Assembly: GCA_035582835.1 (NCBI GenBank)
Contig: JAYKAV010002788.1
Coordinates: 3,274,794 to 3,338,793, forward strand
Length of the DNA: 64,000 bases
Reading direction: 5' to 3'
From: Phoebastria nigripes
Taxonomy: Eukaryota > Chordata > Aves > Procellariiformes > Diomedeidae
Shown here: positions 26,712 to 40,205 of the stretch, in pieces
Layout: the number at the start of each line of letters is the position of its first letter
How positions within the stretch are numbered: position 1 is the first letter of the stretch
Position numbers and translations under genes: made by a program
The notes under the pieces: model-generated
What the model was told of the DNA's origin: nothing
The model's input: only the letters and a program-made list of their open reading frames with translations
The model's database searches: none

Positions 26712-26732
26712 TATATATATGTACATATATAT
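26712..26732. repeat. AT palindrome centred on GTAC
   Basis: Alternating TA on both sides of GTAC gives a self-complementary tract of about 20 bases. It is a simple low-complexity palindrome next to the LINE fragment. Confidence 0.8.
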
Positions 26733-29700
26733 TGAACATGGCAATTTGTTCCTTTATCAAGAGAGGAGCTGCTTTCAGACAGTAAGGGTTCAATTGTCAG
26801 ACCGTTGGAAAGGGGTTGGAGGGAGACAGCAGATGGATTCTACAGAGGACTAAGCATACCTGGAGAAAAAGATGCAGGAAGCAGATAGACTTCTGAAGCA
26901 AATACTAGTAGGTGAGAACAGTATTCTTGGGTTTTAATGCTGTTTGAATTGCGCCCTTCATGGAAGGTCTGATCCAAATGACATGGTGAGACATCCGGAG
27001 CTTGCAAAGAAATCTACCCACCTACAGTTTGCCCTAATCCACTTTTGGGCGGTACTCAGGTGTTTGGAGTGAGATGGATGGTGTTAGAAATTACACAGAA
27101 GAGCATACCATAATGATGGATATTATATGTCTATCTTCTATTTTAGATTAGACAGAAGGGAGCTGGAGTGTTTTGCTATTTCTTCATTTCAATTTTTCAT
27201 TATGATGCCATATACAGGCACAGCTGTCAAAAGAAATGGTCCTGCCTGTTCCCTCCACTACTTCTTCTCCAGTTGTGCCCTCCTTCCCTTCCCCAACACT
27301 ACTGCCTGCTTTGTGCTGGCAAGAGAGTTTCTCTGGCTCTACAGTAAACTGGGAACAGATGTGGATTTAAACCTTTCTTTTTTTTTTGACCAAAAACCTT
27401 TCTCCAGTTGAAAGCGACTGTGAAACTACAGCATTACATGCTGCATCAGAAATCCCACCAAATTTGAACAATCCCTCCTGTGTACTGAAGGCAGTGCTGC
27501 TGCCTTTTTCCTTCTCAAACTACTTCCTGAGCCCTCGTGCCAGCTCAGAATTGGCCCCTCTGTTTTCCACTCCTCGTCTCAGCCTCTCTATTTCTCATTG
27601 TCTACACATGGCTGCTTCTTTGTGTGGTACCTTCGCTTCCAATTGACATCAATGTATGAGAGCTCCCCCCTGCACCTGCTGCCATCATGAACAGATTTCC
27701 TGTAGCTCTGTCCCTTACAGCCTCTGGTTCGTCTCATAGCTCAGCTGCAAACTCTGCTTTTCTTCTTCTTGCATTCATCTTTGTTTTTTACTCTCTACCC
27801 CATCACTGCTACACCAGAGACCTTTTCTATTTCAGCAGTAAATAACGTATTCACCAAAACATGCCACTGAAGGGAAGCCAACTCTACTTGCAAATTCAAG
27901 TCAAATTCAGAAAAAAAAAGGTCTTGCCTAGCATAAAAATGAGGAAAGCCCAGACATGTTAGGCTGACTTATTTTGATCTCTCCTGGATCAAGACATCTT
28001 GATCTTTTTAAGCTAGGCTCACATGTGGCACTTCAGCATCTACCACAGAGCGGAAGAGTAAATAACCATCATGCTCATGTCCTCATGTTCTAATATGGAT
28101 TTTCTCAAGTTTTCTTTTCATCATCTCTCCTTCACTTTAAAAACCATTTACGTGACACCTTTTGAAGCATGGCCTCAGCATGGACTAGGGAAGCTGCAAT
28201 GAGGTGGGAGGCCAGGAAGAGGTGACTGGGCCAGAGTAGCAGCATGGGCTGGCACAGAGCAGAGTGAGATGGAGGCTGTGCCCATGGGGAGGTAGGGCAC
28301 CCAGCCGAGCTGCCACGTCTCACCAGAAGACTCCGGACAGGGGATGATGATAACCATGGCTGGCTGGGAGGCTGGGAGATGGCAGCTCAGCTCAGTGGTG
28401 TGCCGTGACCACAGGCTCCGGCTCCCCACATTTCTGCCCTCTGCACAAGCCAGAACCTGGCCGGTACCTTTCCATTGCCTGGTCCTGCTGGGGCCACAAC
28501 CTCTGAGCTGCTTCCTTTTCACCGGCGCACCCTCATGGCTCAGCTCACCGGCTTTTATTTCCCCTCAGTAACATCTTTTGCAGGGAAAACTAACATGTTC
28601 TTCCACTTTTCCTTCATTTTCACTTCAAATGTCCAAAACTAGAAGAATTCATTTCACTTTCAGTGAAGTTCATCCCCAAAGGATTGGTTTCCGACAAAAA
28701 ACAGTAAAAGTAAAGGCAGTTTGGGTTAATCTGCAAAGAACTTTTAAGTATATATATTTTTAGCTCATCCACAGAACTGAAGCAAAATTTTTTTGCACAG
28801 CTTTAATCAGTGCTTAGCTTAGATATACGGTCATGCCCTATCCAAAATGAGATGTCCTAAATTTGATTGTGGGTATTTACAATAACTGTGGAACGTGCTT
28901 TGTGATGTGATTTGCATAAAAGTAATCTTCATAATAGACAAATAAATAAAATAAATCAGAATGCTTAATGCAAAAGGTAAAAGTGCCAGTCCCAGTTATT
29001 AAACCACTGAACTCCTAGAGACTTCAGCTAAGACAGGATTTTGTTAAAAAAAAATTTAAACAATTTTTTAAAACAAACTCATGCAAATCGGAAAGAAACT
29101 GATGAGGCTTTAATGTGTTTGTTGTTACAGGTGAATACATTTCTTTTTCCAGAATCATCTTTTTCATTGTTCATCTACAGCTGTACCAGAGCAGCTGGTT
29201 GACTTTACTGGTATCATTTTCTGATCCTGTTCCAAAGACAGTGACTCAACTGGTGTCAGAGTAGACTTCAAACAAGAGTAAAGCTGATAGCTCATTACCA
29301 CTCAGTTCAAAATATTTATGGGATTAAGAATCATATATTATAGATAACTCAAAAATGTTTGAAGTCCTAATCCAGTGGTTATACAAATCAAAAGAGTTAA
29401 GCCTTTGGATGTTTATTTTGACTGAATGCCTTCCTATAAACTTAAATTAGTCCAAGAAAAGAATTAGTTTCCCTAGAGACACCTGATCACTCGCAAACAA
29501 GCTGAGGATTCATATTGCCATTCTCCAGGCTTTAAAAATGGATTTTAGGGACCTTTACTCATAGTAGTGTGGACCAGCCATAATTCTAAGTCAGTAGATC
29601 AAGTAAGAACAAAACTGGCAGAAATGAAAGCAGGAGCACTGGTGGTTTAAAAAGCAGAATAAGCATATTTTTCTCAGCAATTATCCTTTTTACCGTACTA

Positions 29701-31045
29701 ACCCCCCCAAATCCCAAATTGCCTCAAATTTATTTGTCTCACGCTCTTCAGTATCTACTGCTTGTCACAAATTGGGATTTAAACATTACAGTACAGCCAC
29801 TAAGTAAACAACCATTCCTGCATTCATCTTTTTACATCTGGATATGGAATTATTTTCTATTGAACTGTCATTATTATGGGGNTTTTTTTCACAGCATGTG
29901 TGTATTTGGATTTGAACTTGTCATTATTTGGCTGTAGCATTCATTTTAATAGACCTTACCCCTTTAACATGTCATCTTACCCATAAGATGATTATTGCAT
30001 ACATCCATTGTATACATCCACTTTCCTGTGTGGATTGAGTGGATCACACAGAGGGCCATGCCTGGGGTCTGGGCAGTCACAGTGACTCTGGCACAGAGTC
30101 CCTCCCAAACACCTCCCACCTTCACGNAGCTGTGGCAATAACTTGTCCCATCCTGCAGCACTGGGACGCGGCGGCTCTTGCTGGCTTTCCCGCACTCCTA
30201 TCAGTCCCCGGCTAACTGCATCAGTGCTATCAAATGACCTGCTGGTGCTGTGATGCAGGTAAAATGCTGGCTGAGGAATGGTCCTGTGACTTGCCCACAG
30301 CTGGTCAACACGGCTGCCGTGCCTGAAGGAGCAGTGGGCGCTGAGAGGGCGAGTGCCCAGGGCTGTACCAGCCCCCTCAGAGCTGCTCACGTACCCAGCC
30401 ACAAAGAGCATTTGAACGTGTTAGCTTTGGCAACGAGTTCCTGCCGCCTTTATTTTTCCCATTTTCATGCCAATATACCTTAAATGCGTAGGAGCATTTA
30501 AATGATGTATTAAGCAGAAATACAAGATTTTAAAAGTGCAGATATGTAAAGCATGTTCCCTGCATGCCAGAAATCCAAGGGGTGCTAGAGCAGGACGCAG
30601 TCCCCCCAGTGCATTGGGTCTCCAGCTGGAGGATGGGGTCTGGCTTCAAATTCAACTTGATCCACGTATGTCTGTGCTGAGACTGTCCTCGGAGTTTACA
30701 TCAGGAACTGCAGGTTATCCTCCTTTGATTGCGTGTGGCTACGTTAGCAGTAATTGCAGGGGGATTTCGCCGCTCTGGTAAAACAACTCTTCTGTTACCT
30801 GCAGAGCTTGCGGAGCAGGTGGGGGAACTCGCTGACACGGGAAGACTGAAGCGCTTAGTACAGGGAGTGCGCACCGTGCCTAGCTCTGAGCTTGTGGCTA
30901 TCCAGCAGACTCTTGGATGCAGGATTGGGCAGGGCCTTGAGAGTTTCTCTCATCCTTCCCTCTGCCCAAAGGAGGAGTAACACCTCTAGCGTCTAACATT
31001 CTGTAAGTGACTGTGTTTAGGAGATTGAATCCCACCCTGGGGTTC

Positions 31046-31103
31046 TACCCCAGTATAGGTATTACCCCAGTATAGGTTTTACCCCTAGGTTTATACCCTA
31101 GGT
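31046..31103 (+). repeat. Short degenerate tandem repeat (about 17-bp unit)
   Basis: Four successive decaying units begin at about 31046, 31063, 31079 and 31093. Their shared core is TACCCCAGTATAGGT, shortened to TACCCTAGGT in the last units. Confidence 0.75.
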
Positions 31104-31169
31104 GATGAAGGCTGGTATCGTCTTCCTTTGAATAAACTAAATAAAGTGAACTCTACAGCAGCTGATGAA

Positions 31170-32120
31170 AGGCCTTTTTTTCCAGTTCTTGAATTATTTC
31201 TGTGGCTCTTTGATGTGCCGGCAGAAAATTCTTCAGTGCTCTTTTTCAGTGGGAACACTCCAGCGGGATACGTATTCCAGCAACGGTTTCACGTAGGGCT
31301 TTTGATCCCTACCCACTTCTCAACAATTGTGTATCCAAAGACAGTCTACACCTTTTCTCCCATCACACTGGGAGCTCCTACTGAGTTGCTTCTCTGTTCT
31401 GACCTCTCCAAAGTATTTCAGAGTCACTGCTTACCCTCTGAAACTCACCTCCTGTAAGTACAGTCTGCATTCCTGCTTTTTAGATATCTAATTTAGCTAG
31501 ATATCTTAGGACTGTACTAAGACATCNCTTGCCTGGAGGGCCTCTCTCCTGAGCAATCCTGGCCACTCCAGCTGACTCTTCTTTTCATCATGATATGCCA
31601 CCTGGCCAGTGTTTGCACTGTCGAATGTCTTAGCAGAAATGTTATGTTTACTCTCAGATCTTGATAAAAACGTTGAACAGCAATAAGCCTTATACTGCTC
31701 CATGCAGACTTCGCTACAGTAACTCCCATTCCTTAACAGTTCTCCTTGGACAACCGTACCTTTTCAATCCACCAGGTCTCATACCATTGAATATTTTGAT
31801 CTTACATAGTTCTACCTTTTCTTTTTTTAAAAATCAGAGTGTTGCGTGATACTTGTTCAAATAACTGGCAGAAAACTCACATTTATGATGGTCTCTATCC
31901 ACCAAACTTGTGCTGTCATCGAAGATGACTACTGAGTCTCAGGCCTGACAAGGCTTGTTTTCGTTAATGCCTTCCACACTTATTACATCGGCATCTTCAG
32001 TTCACAACTGACTGGGTTCTTTACCAGTAATTAAATTAGTTTTAGTGCCTTTGCCCAGGGCAGAGGTTAAGCCGACCTGCCGAGAGTTCCCTGAGTCAGG
32101 CTAGTCTCCCTTATTGAGAA
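31170..32120 (-). mobile_element. Degenerate CR1/L2-type LINE fragment
   Basis: On the minus strand, blocks typical of ancient amniote LINEs appear in the right order. Near 32.08 kb is a decayed form of the reverse-transcriptase block often seen reversed as CTGACTGGCCTGTAGTTCCC. Near 31.66-31.72 kb is the reversed form of the block around the GGTCCC...CTGTTCAACG motif. Near 31.17-31.21 kb is GCCACAGAAATAATTCAAGAACTGG, matching the RAT-K-I-L region near the end of ORF2. It is heavily mutated and boundaries are approximate. Confidence 0.55.
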
Positions 32121-32869
32121 GGATCCTGTCATTAGCACAGCCTGACCTTCTGGGGTTGTGCCAGGACCCAACAGTCACCTAACCCAAACACTGGCAGAGA
32201 CTTCCTTGGCCAAGACCTGTGACTGGGGAGGGACCAGACAACTCAGGCCAACCAATTTCTTAATATTCATTATGTCCTCCTAAGTTACCGAAGGACTGGA
32301 AAGCACCTGAGATATCTTCATAAAGCCCAGGTGCCATCTTCCTGCTTTCTCATTCTCTGTCCTCACCGGCAGATGGAACAGCTACATTGAGTAGGGAGCC
32401 TGGCCCTTCACTAAGATTTGTCTCTGCCTAAGATTTCTAAAACGTACCCTTATTAGTCTTCCTAATCGTTGACTTCACATCATCACTACTGTAGTTCTTG
32501 CCTGAGAATGTGCGGATGGGCAACGTAGCAGGCATCCAGGCATTTCTGAGGCAACAGGAAAAAAAATACTCTCCTCTGTGACCTTCATGCGCCTTGCTTG
32601 TTCACAGGTATTTTTCTGACTCTGCTAAGCCAAGAGCCAGTCTTGCTAGTGGTACTGTTGTTTCTGCCTGATTAGAACCATAAAGGAAATATTTCTCTGG
32701 TCGGTGATACAAACCACACGTAACAATTCTGGGAAACCTGGTTGTTGAAAATAGATTTACTTTTTAAGAAATAAACTATATGAATTAAAAATCCTCCTCA
32801 TTTTATTCTCCAATTCAGGAAATGCCATGAGATGACACAAAGATTTTCATTTGTTAATGCATGGAAAGA

Positions 32870-33380
32870 AGAAAGCTGGTTCCATTTCAGATGCCATCAG
32901 ATAATACCTTTGCCAGAGGATGTTATTACAGTTTTAGGCTAAATATATAATATAAATAACCTGTCTTCTGCTGTACAAAAAATGTCTACTGGCTGGAAGC
33001 AATTATTGTGAGATAATACATGGAAGTTTGCCAGCTGGGCTTGTTAGGTTTTCTAACTCTACATTTATAATTTATGTTAGTGCATAGCACTATCTCCTAG
33101 CACAGCCAAGGCTCTATTGCTCTATTTATGAACCTACTTTACATATCGGTGGTAAAATTATAGGGCTCAAGCAAACCATGCAGTGAACTAATCTAAACCA
33201 AATCCTTAGAAGAGATTCATTTCCATTCAGGAAATAAACACCACCTTTAAATGGACCACATTCAATGCGAGTGAATTATTATTCCAATTATTTGGCCAGC
33301 TTTACAACTTGCCAGTGGCTCAATGCCAGCATTTTACTTGACAGGCTAATAAAAATTTGATTATCAAAGCCACCAGGTCA
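32870..33380. other. Possible conserved non-coding stretch
   Basis: This AT-rich stretch of about 500 bases is free of recognisable repeats. It has many TAAT/ATTA cores (for example GTGAATTATTATTCCAATTA near 33.27 kb and TAATAAAAATTTGATTATC near 33.35 kb) and balanced, non-repetitive composition. That texture is common in conserved enhancers, but conservation cannot be judged from one sequence. Confidence 0.25.
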
Positions 33381-35760
33381 GCTGCACACAGAATGGCAGT
33401 CGAGGGGCAGAGAGCGAGCTGTAGCAGCCACTGCCGCAACAGCCACCGCGGTCAGACACAAGGCCATATAATTACACTTTTCTGTTACGTCATGTCCTGC
33501 GGTCAGTAATAAAATTAACCAAAAATACTCCCAAGAGCTATCTGGGCCAAAGAACATGTGGACGTGGCCCCAGTTTTCCCTCCGCCACTGACCTGTGGGG
33601 AAGGGATAAGCGTGGGGAAGTGTCCCGCCGAGCCTGCCCCCGGGACAAGGGACCTTCCTGGGGACAGCGGTCGGTCGTCCCTCCTGTGCCCACAAGTGTT
33701 TAAAAGGGAAGGGAGGGCAGAGATGCACAGGGAAGGGGAGGGGGCATGCGACTTTGACAGATTTTTGNGTTCCTGGATCAGCAAGCAATAAAAGCCGTGA
33801 TCCAGGCTGAGGGTGAAATCCTAGGAAAGCCATCGACAAAATTTCACAGGCAGACCGTAGGACCAGATTTCTACATAGAAAATAGACCTTTACCATATAG
33901 CAGCTTGTCAGCAACCTCAAGGTACAATAGAGCGTGCCTACGGAGAAACTCTGGGAGGGTTGTTATGATGTCACCTGTATTTTCTTGGTCTGATCACAGA
34001 GATCTGGAAAAATCTCTTTGGGAACAAATGTCTGGATGGAGATAAGGCTGCATTTGCAGTTTGCAGTTCCTGTGTGATTTGCTATTGAAAAGGCTAAACA
34101 TGGCTCTATTCAAAATGTTAAAGTTAGCCCCTGGGAGACATTTTCCCGACAAAACGAAAGCTGTGGAAACTGTGCAGACGCCTGCTTTTAAATGGTCGGG
34201 TGAGAATGAAAGTTTTGCTTCCCTTTTCACTTTTATTTCCTTATTCCTTACATGATACTTATTTTTAGAGTGAAAAAGGAACAGGAGCGAAAATGCTCGC
34301 TTGGCTTATTGAAGTCNGACCAAATGCTTCGTCTGTAGCGCAGAGACGGGACTTTGGGGTGGGGGAAAGTTGTTGCAAGGCTCTGTCAGCAAGCCTGCTG
34401 CTGTGCTGCAGGCGCGACTTGTGCTGACCNTCAGGGTGCGGGCAGAAGTCTGGCACCTGGAAGAGCAACGTTGGTTAGAGGGAAGATGCTCTGATTTGCG
34501 CTCCCCATCCATCTGACATGTGCCAAAAGACTGTGCAAAAGTAGGATTTGTACTAAATAACTTGTGGCCCCCAATTCAAAGCCCGTAAGTTAGGATATTC
34601 GTCTGTCTTACAGACAGACCATGGCAGGAGCTCAGTCTTCACAGGGTCTTTTGACAGCCTTAAAAACTGAGTCACCTTCTGGAGGCTCCCGTCTCTCCCC
34701 GCTGACCACAGAGGGAGCCAAGGCAGATCACCCTCCTCAGCTGAGCGCCCCGAGCTGTGGGAGATGTCTCTGGGCCATACAAATGGCCACACAAACACAG
34801 CCGCTGCGATTCAGCCCTTGGGAAAATGATCAGAAAGGGAGAAGGCGGTGCGCATGGTTTGGCAGAAAGCAAGAGGGAAAAGCAAGAGAAACAGGGAAGC
34901 TAAAAGAGGAAAAGGGGAAGAAATGGAAAGAAATTAAGATGAGTGGTAAGAGGGAAAGCAACCCCAAAGGGAAACAGCAAAGAGACTAAGGGTAAAAAAA
35001 AGTGTCTGAGAGAAGAGATCAAGTAGAGGGAAGTCAAAAGCAGACAAGCGAGAAGCCTGAGCATCACGTGGAGAAGCCCTCGCCCCCAAACCCTGACAAA
35101 GGAGCAGCTGCTGCCTGCAGCGGCAGGAGTCACTGCCTCAGCCATCCCCAGGGGCTGGAGGGAGCCCTGCGGGAAGGACACTGCGGCTTGCTCCGTCCGG
35201 GCCACTCCTGCGACGGCCCCTTCTGCCATTCGTGTTAACAACAGAAATTTAGCACTTGGGAGTCAGCAGATGGAGAATGAAATAATCTTTTCAACCTGAC
35301 AAGCATACAGCACTGTTTAATGGACACAAGGCAGAGTTTCTGAGGTGTGGTACCAGTAGGAGGAATTTTTCAGTTTTCTGTTTTCATTCTCTTTTAGATG
35401 TGAAAAAGTTGGCAAATTATTGAGGGCTTTTTCCTTGCTCCGCTGCCAAAATTATCACAGCATGACCAAGGCAAGGTAAGCACAGAGAAGCCTCCAAACA
35501 CATTCTGTGGGTGCTGGGAATCTCTGGAAACACTTTTGGTTTAATTGTTAAACACCTTTCATACCTACCGTGTACTTGGAAAGTTACACAAATGTGTATG
35601 TTATGCAAATCCAGTGATTAAAAATCACTTACTAGTTCATAACTGTAAATATACTGCTGACTGGCAAAGTTAAATATGGTTAATAAAAAAGAATATGGGA
35701 GACATTAGCCAGTGTAATTGCTTTAATAGAGTCTATTATCTTTAATGGAGTTTTTACAAA

Positions 35761-35788
35761 TACGCGCATGCACATACGCGCACACACA
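35761..35788. repeat. Alternating purine-pyrimidine tract
   Basis: Twenty-eight bases strictly alternate pyrimidine and purine, mixing CG, CA and TA steps and including two CGCG blocks. Such tracts can adopt Z-DNA. Confidence 0.85.
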
Positions 35789-38700
35789 GAAGACACTGAC
35801 TTAGAAATACAACTCTAGTAGAACCCTTAAGCCACAACATAACCACTAAGACCATTGATAAAAGGACTGCACCTGCAGCTGGATTACAAAGTACTGTAAA
35901 ACGTAGTGAGATGCATCTTCTCTTTGAGAAACCTTCCTGATCACCATTTAATACTGTGAGGAAGCGTTGTCTGAAGCATGAGCCAGCACATCTGGGACGC
36001 GAGCATCCAGACTGCGGTCGCATGGCGCTGCAGTGTAACGTGCCGCAGAGCTACAGCGAGAAGCTGAGGGAGGGAGAGAGGAAATTCTCACAATTGCCTA
36101 TTTCCCTGCGCCGCATTAAGCGACTGAGTGATCACAGGCCACGACTGAATTACAGGAGTGAGTCACGGAGTTCAAAACAAGAGCATCCACTAATTGTTTC
36201 ATGGAAGAGGCTCGGGGAAGACTGAAGAAGGATTTTGTAGGATATTCTTTTACTCATTGTGAGCTTTGTAGTCTTTTGTAGCAAAGCCAGCCGTTCTGAT
36301 CTGAGAGTTTATTTTACGACTCATAGCCCAGGGAGGGCTGTGTTCCAGGGCAGGGCATCCCTCATGGGCAGCGTTTTCTGCTGTGAGCCTGGAATACCGT
36401 TGAAGCTGTCCAGAAGGAGCTCTCAGACACCACCTGATGGCAAACGGGAGGAGGGGATAAATGGCCTTATTCCTAGTCTAGCTGTCCCATCAGCTCTGTG
36501 CAAATGTTTTGGTCAGTTTGGTTAAGATTTGTTCACCTACATTTCAGGTGTTCAAGGCGAGAAGATGGTATTGCCATTATTATTTGACAAGTATCTCTAC
36601 CCCCAAGCCTCCGGACTTAATAGACTGTGGATAAGAAGTCTCAATGATCAGCCCCTGAGCCTTGCTCAGTGGGCTGTAGAGCCAGCTACAAGATGGGGAA
36701 GAGCTCCTGGCTTCTGGCGGAGGTTTACTTTATGGGGGCTGGATGTTAAATTGTGGGTGACGAACAGGAATGAATGGGGGTCCGGGAGGCACGTGGATCC
36801 AGGGCCCTGCTTTGCCACAGCTTTCCTGTATCTTTATCTCAAGCGCGTAGCAGAGTGTCAGCTCCCTTTCCCTCACGTAAGTACAATGCATCAGCGGTCC
36901 TGAGATGCTGATACACCCTGGGCATGGGCACCAAGGATGTATGCAAGTGGGATGAGTGCAGTTGCAGGCCCAGGGGTTGCACGAACGGCTGGGGACAGGC
37001 TGCGGGTTAGGAGGAGGAGCGAAAGGGCATTCGTCCAGCTGCAGCTCGCTCTGGCGAGGGGGGCGGTGAAGATGGGGATGGCTTCCACAGTGCTTATTGC
37101 CACAGGGTTACAAGCAGACTGCAAGTTTATGGCTGTGGGACTGCGTTGTGGCTGTGCTTTCGCCCTTCCCTCCCCCCTTACTGACCACTACCCCCAGCAA
37201 GCTGCTGCGTTTAGATCACACACAACCCTCTCGCATTTACGGTGCTGATTCTCTTGATCTCTTGGCCTATATCTTGGATAGAGAATCAGTTTGTTACTCC
37301 TTCTGGGTAACCCAGCTCCTCCAGAAATGCTCTGACCCCTGATTTGCCTGAATTGTGTCTTGCCCCTCGACCACACCTCTACGTGTGCTCCAGGTTATTG
37401 GATCCAATTTTCCCCAAAACAGTCCAGGATCTGACACGCACTAGTGGTATAGAAACCTCTTTGCCAAAAATTNGTCTTAGCGCACACTGGGTTACCATGT
37501 ACTTAATTTCTCTAGGTAATTCAGATTCTTGGTCTCTGATTGCTGTCCTGTTGGTAGCCCTGAGCTTTCCCTTCCTCCTGTTCTCACTGTCCTCTGAGGC
37601 GTGGAGTCTCCTCTCATTCTTGCCATCAGCTTTCTGCTTCTNGTTCCATAAACCTGCCTAAGACAGGAAGGGATCACAGCCTACCTGCTGGACTGTTGTT
37701 TTCCGAGCTAAGGCTTATTCAGTATCTCAGTAGGCTTCCTTGCAAATCAAGGATAACCAAGGTTCAGTGACTCATTGGTCTGGAGTCATATTCTCTTCAA
37801 ATTTCAGTCCCAACCTGGGGACAAAAACATCAACAGAGAAAGCAGATGAATCAGAAATGGGATTTGCAGTTTGATAGAGAAAAGACCTGTGAAGGCAGAT
37901 TCACTTGGAAGAAACTCAGTCGGCTGGTACAGAGGCAGGCAAGAAAGACTTTATACAGATACAGTGGTTTCTTCCCATTGAGATTATATGGGCATGAAAG
38001 ATTTAATGACCAAGGGCTAATGTCATCCTTGCTCTTTTCTGAGTGAGGAAATTAAACAGTGGCTGCTCCTGGACCTGTCCTCCTCTCAGGTCTCACTTGT
38101 GGGGAAAGGTCCCAGCTGTTGGCAGGAGCTGGGCTCATTTGCATTTTTCTTCTACCTGAATTTTTATAAAAAATGAAGATTTTTTTTTTTTTTCCATTGC
38201 CAAAAATGTGGAAAATTTAGCAGGCTGGGAAGGTGAACAAAAATTAGAAAATCTTGCAAAAAATGGAAATTTTCCATGTTTTACACTTGGATTTAATCCA
38301 AAATCCATTTGGAGTAAAAGTACTTGCCAAATTATTACCAGAAAAGCGAGAGTTAGCAAAGAGATCTGCCAGGATTCAGAAGGAGCCCAAGTTAGTGGAA
38401 AATTATCACGTTTGGGGACCATCTACTAGAACAGTAACACTTACAGTCTTATATTTAAAACAACAGCTTGCTCTCAGCTGTCTAAAAAACCTCATTGCAT
38501 TACTGCCAAGTCATTAGCTTACAAAGCTCCAGGCCCTGTCTACACACAAGCCTGCCACCAGTTTAACTAAAATCACTATTTAATCCATTTAGAACAATCA
38601 GCACAACCCTTTTTTTGGGTAACTAAATTAACCTAAATCAATACAAGCCTGTTAAAAACAGAGACAAACAATTTAAGGACATCGACATCAAAACCTGTGT

Positions 38701-39419
38701 TAGCTCATGCGGTGCGAGTTTTGTGGTGAGGCGAGAGCTCAGGCCAAGCCTGGGGGATGCTGTGAGGGTCCTATTTGCGCCGTAGAGCTGTGCCTAAAGG
38801 ATGTCCAGCAGTAGCTTTGTGTTGAGGTGCCCAAGTGGTCTCTCCTGCATGTTGCTACATCTGTGGTCCAAAGCCCCACTGCTTCTCGGGGCCGTGCCCT
38901 GCTGTGTTTAGGAGCTGTGGCCACCCTCACCCTGTCCTCTTCCCAGCCCCAAGCACTGCGTGAGAAACCCAACCGGTTTGCTGGGGGAGCTTGAGGGGAA
39001 AGGCGTAAGACATTTGGCTCTGGTAGAAAGCGTTTGGCTTCGATGACCTGGGATACCTTGTTTAAACTCTATTCTCCTGTGCTGAAACACATGAGAGCGT
39101 AAGTATGGCCACAGCAGTTCGTGCCAACATCCTCCCTCCCCATGTTTGTGGCTGCCTCCACACAAACACACCTCTCAGGAGACCTCCTGCATCCCCCTCC
39201 TGGGAAGAAGGAGGAAGACACCAGAGGGAGCAGCCGGCCCGGAGCGCAGGCTGTTGTTCCCTGGGTGTGCACAGTCCTGGTTGCTGTCGCTTGCTCAGCC
39301 CCGGCGGGGGCNGCCCAGCTGTGCAGCACTCGCCCACGGTGGGGTGGGAGGGCAAAGCTCCCAGGGGGGCGACCCACCGGCCGAGAGCAGCGCTCACCTG
39401 AACAGAGCCTGGGCCTGAA

Positions 39420-40205
39420 AGGGGCTCAGGGGTTTCCTCAGCTTAGTTCAGTCTGTGGAGTCAGTAAGCCGCAGTGGAGCTCACGCTCTCCAAGTGCTTG
39501 TCCAGCCTCCCCTTGAGCCTGCTTCAGCTTTTGGCACGCACAGCACCCACGGGTGAGGGGTTCCCCAGGTCTCCATCCACTGCACGAGGCACCAGCTCCT
39601 GGTGCTTGCTCTGAGCCTGGCTATGGCCAGCTGCAGGTGGCGGCCTCTAACTCTTCTCTTGGCAGAAACAGTGAACGGTTGTTCCACATCCACCTTCCTT
39701 ATGGCACACATAACTTTGTAGACCTCTATTATACCCTTCCTAACGTCATTTTTCTCCAGGTTGAAGGATTCCAGCTCACTGGACTTCCGTAGTTTCCTTT
39801 CACAGAGAAAGTATTCTCCACCTTTGGTCACCCTTTCTGCCCTTCTCTGGACTTTCTCCACTTGTGCTATATCCTTTTTGAGATGAGGGATCAGAGTCAC
39901 ACTCAAAAGCAGGTGACTCAGGGATTCATACAGTGACATTTATACAGCATATCCTCATCTTTATTTCTGGTCCTTTCTTAATAATTCCTAACATTTGACT
40001 GGCTTTTTTGCTTGCTGACAAGCATTGAGTTGATAGTTTCATGGAAAAAATCCCAATATTTTGATCTTGAAGGGGGTACACAGAGATTATTTTCCCCTAT
40101 GTGTATCACTTCACATCTACCTACACTCAGTCTGTTTCCCCATCCTGTCACCCTGCAGTCTCGTAATGCTCTGCTGCATTTTTCAGTCAACTGTTGTCTT
40201 TACTA
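39420..40205 (-). mobile_element. Old CR1-like LINE fragment (3' part), copy B
   Basis: On the minus strand this reads as the end of a LINE ORF2 with a partly open frame (39939 down to 39481). It includes VEKVQRRAERVTKGGEYF, then LESFNLEKNDVRKGIIEVYK, corresponding to the RRATK...[12 protein letters not shown] block of CR1-type elements. Further upstream (near 40.1 kb) RDCRVTGWGNRLSVGRCEVI-like sequence marks the end of the reverse transcriptase. The 3' end, near 39421, matches copy A at 25.58 kb. The frame is interrupted near 39.94-39.98 kb. Confidence 0.75.

Noticed and set aside
33378..33920. 180-codon minus-strand open frame
   Set aside because: No recognised domain, repetitive Ala/Val tail, no splice or promoter context; it looks like chance in a moderately GC-rich patch.
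36529..36903. 124-codon plus-strand open frame
   Set aside because: No similarity recognised and no supporting gene structure.
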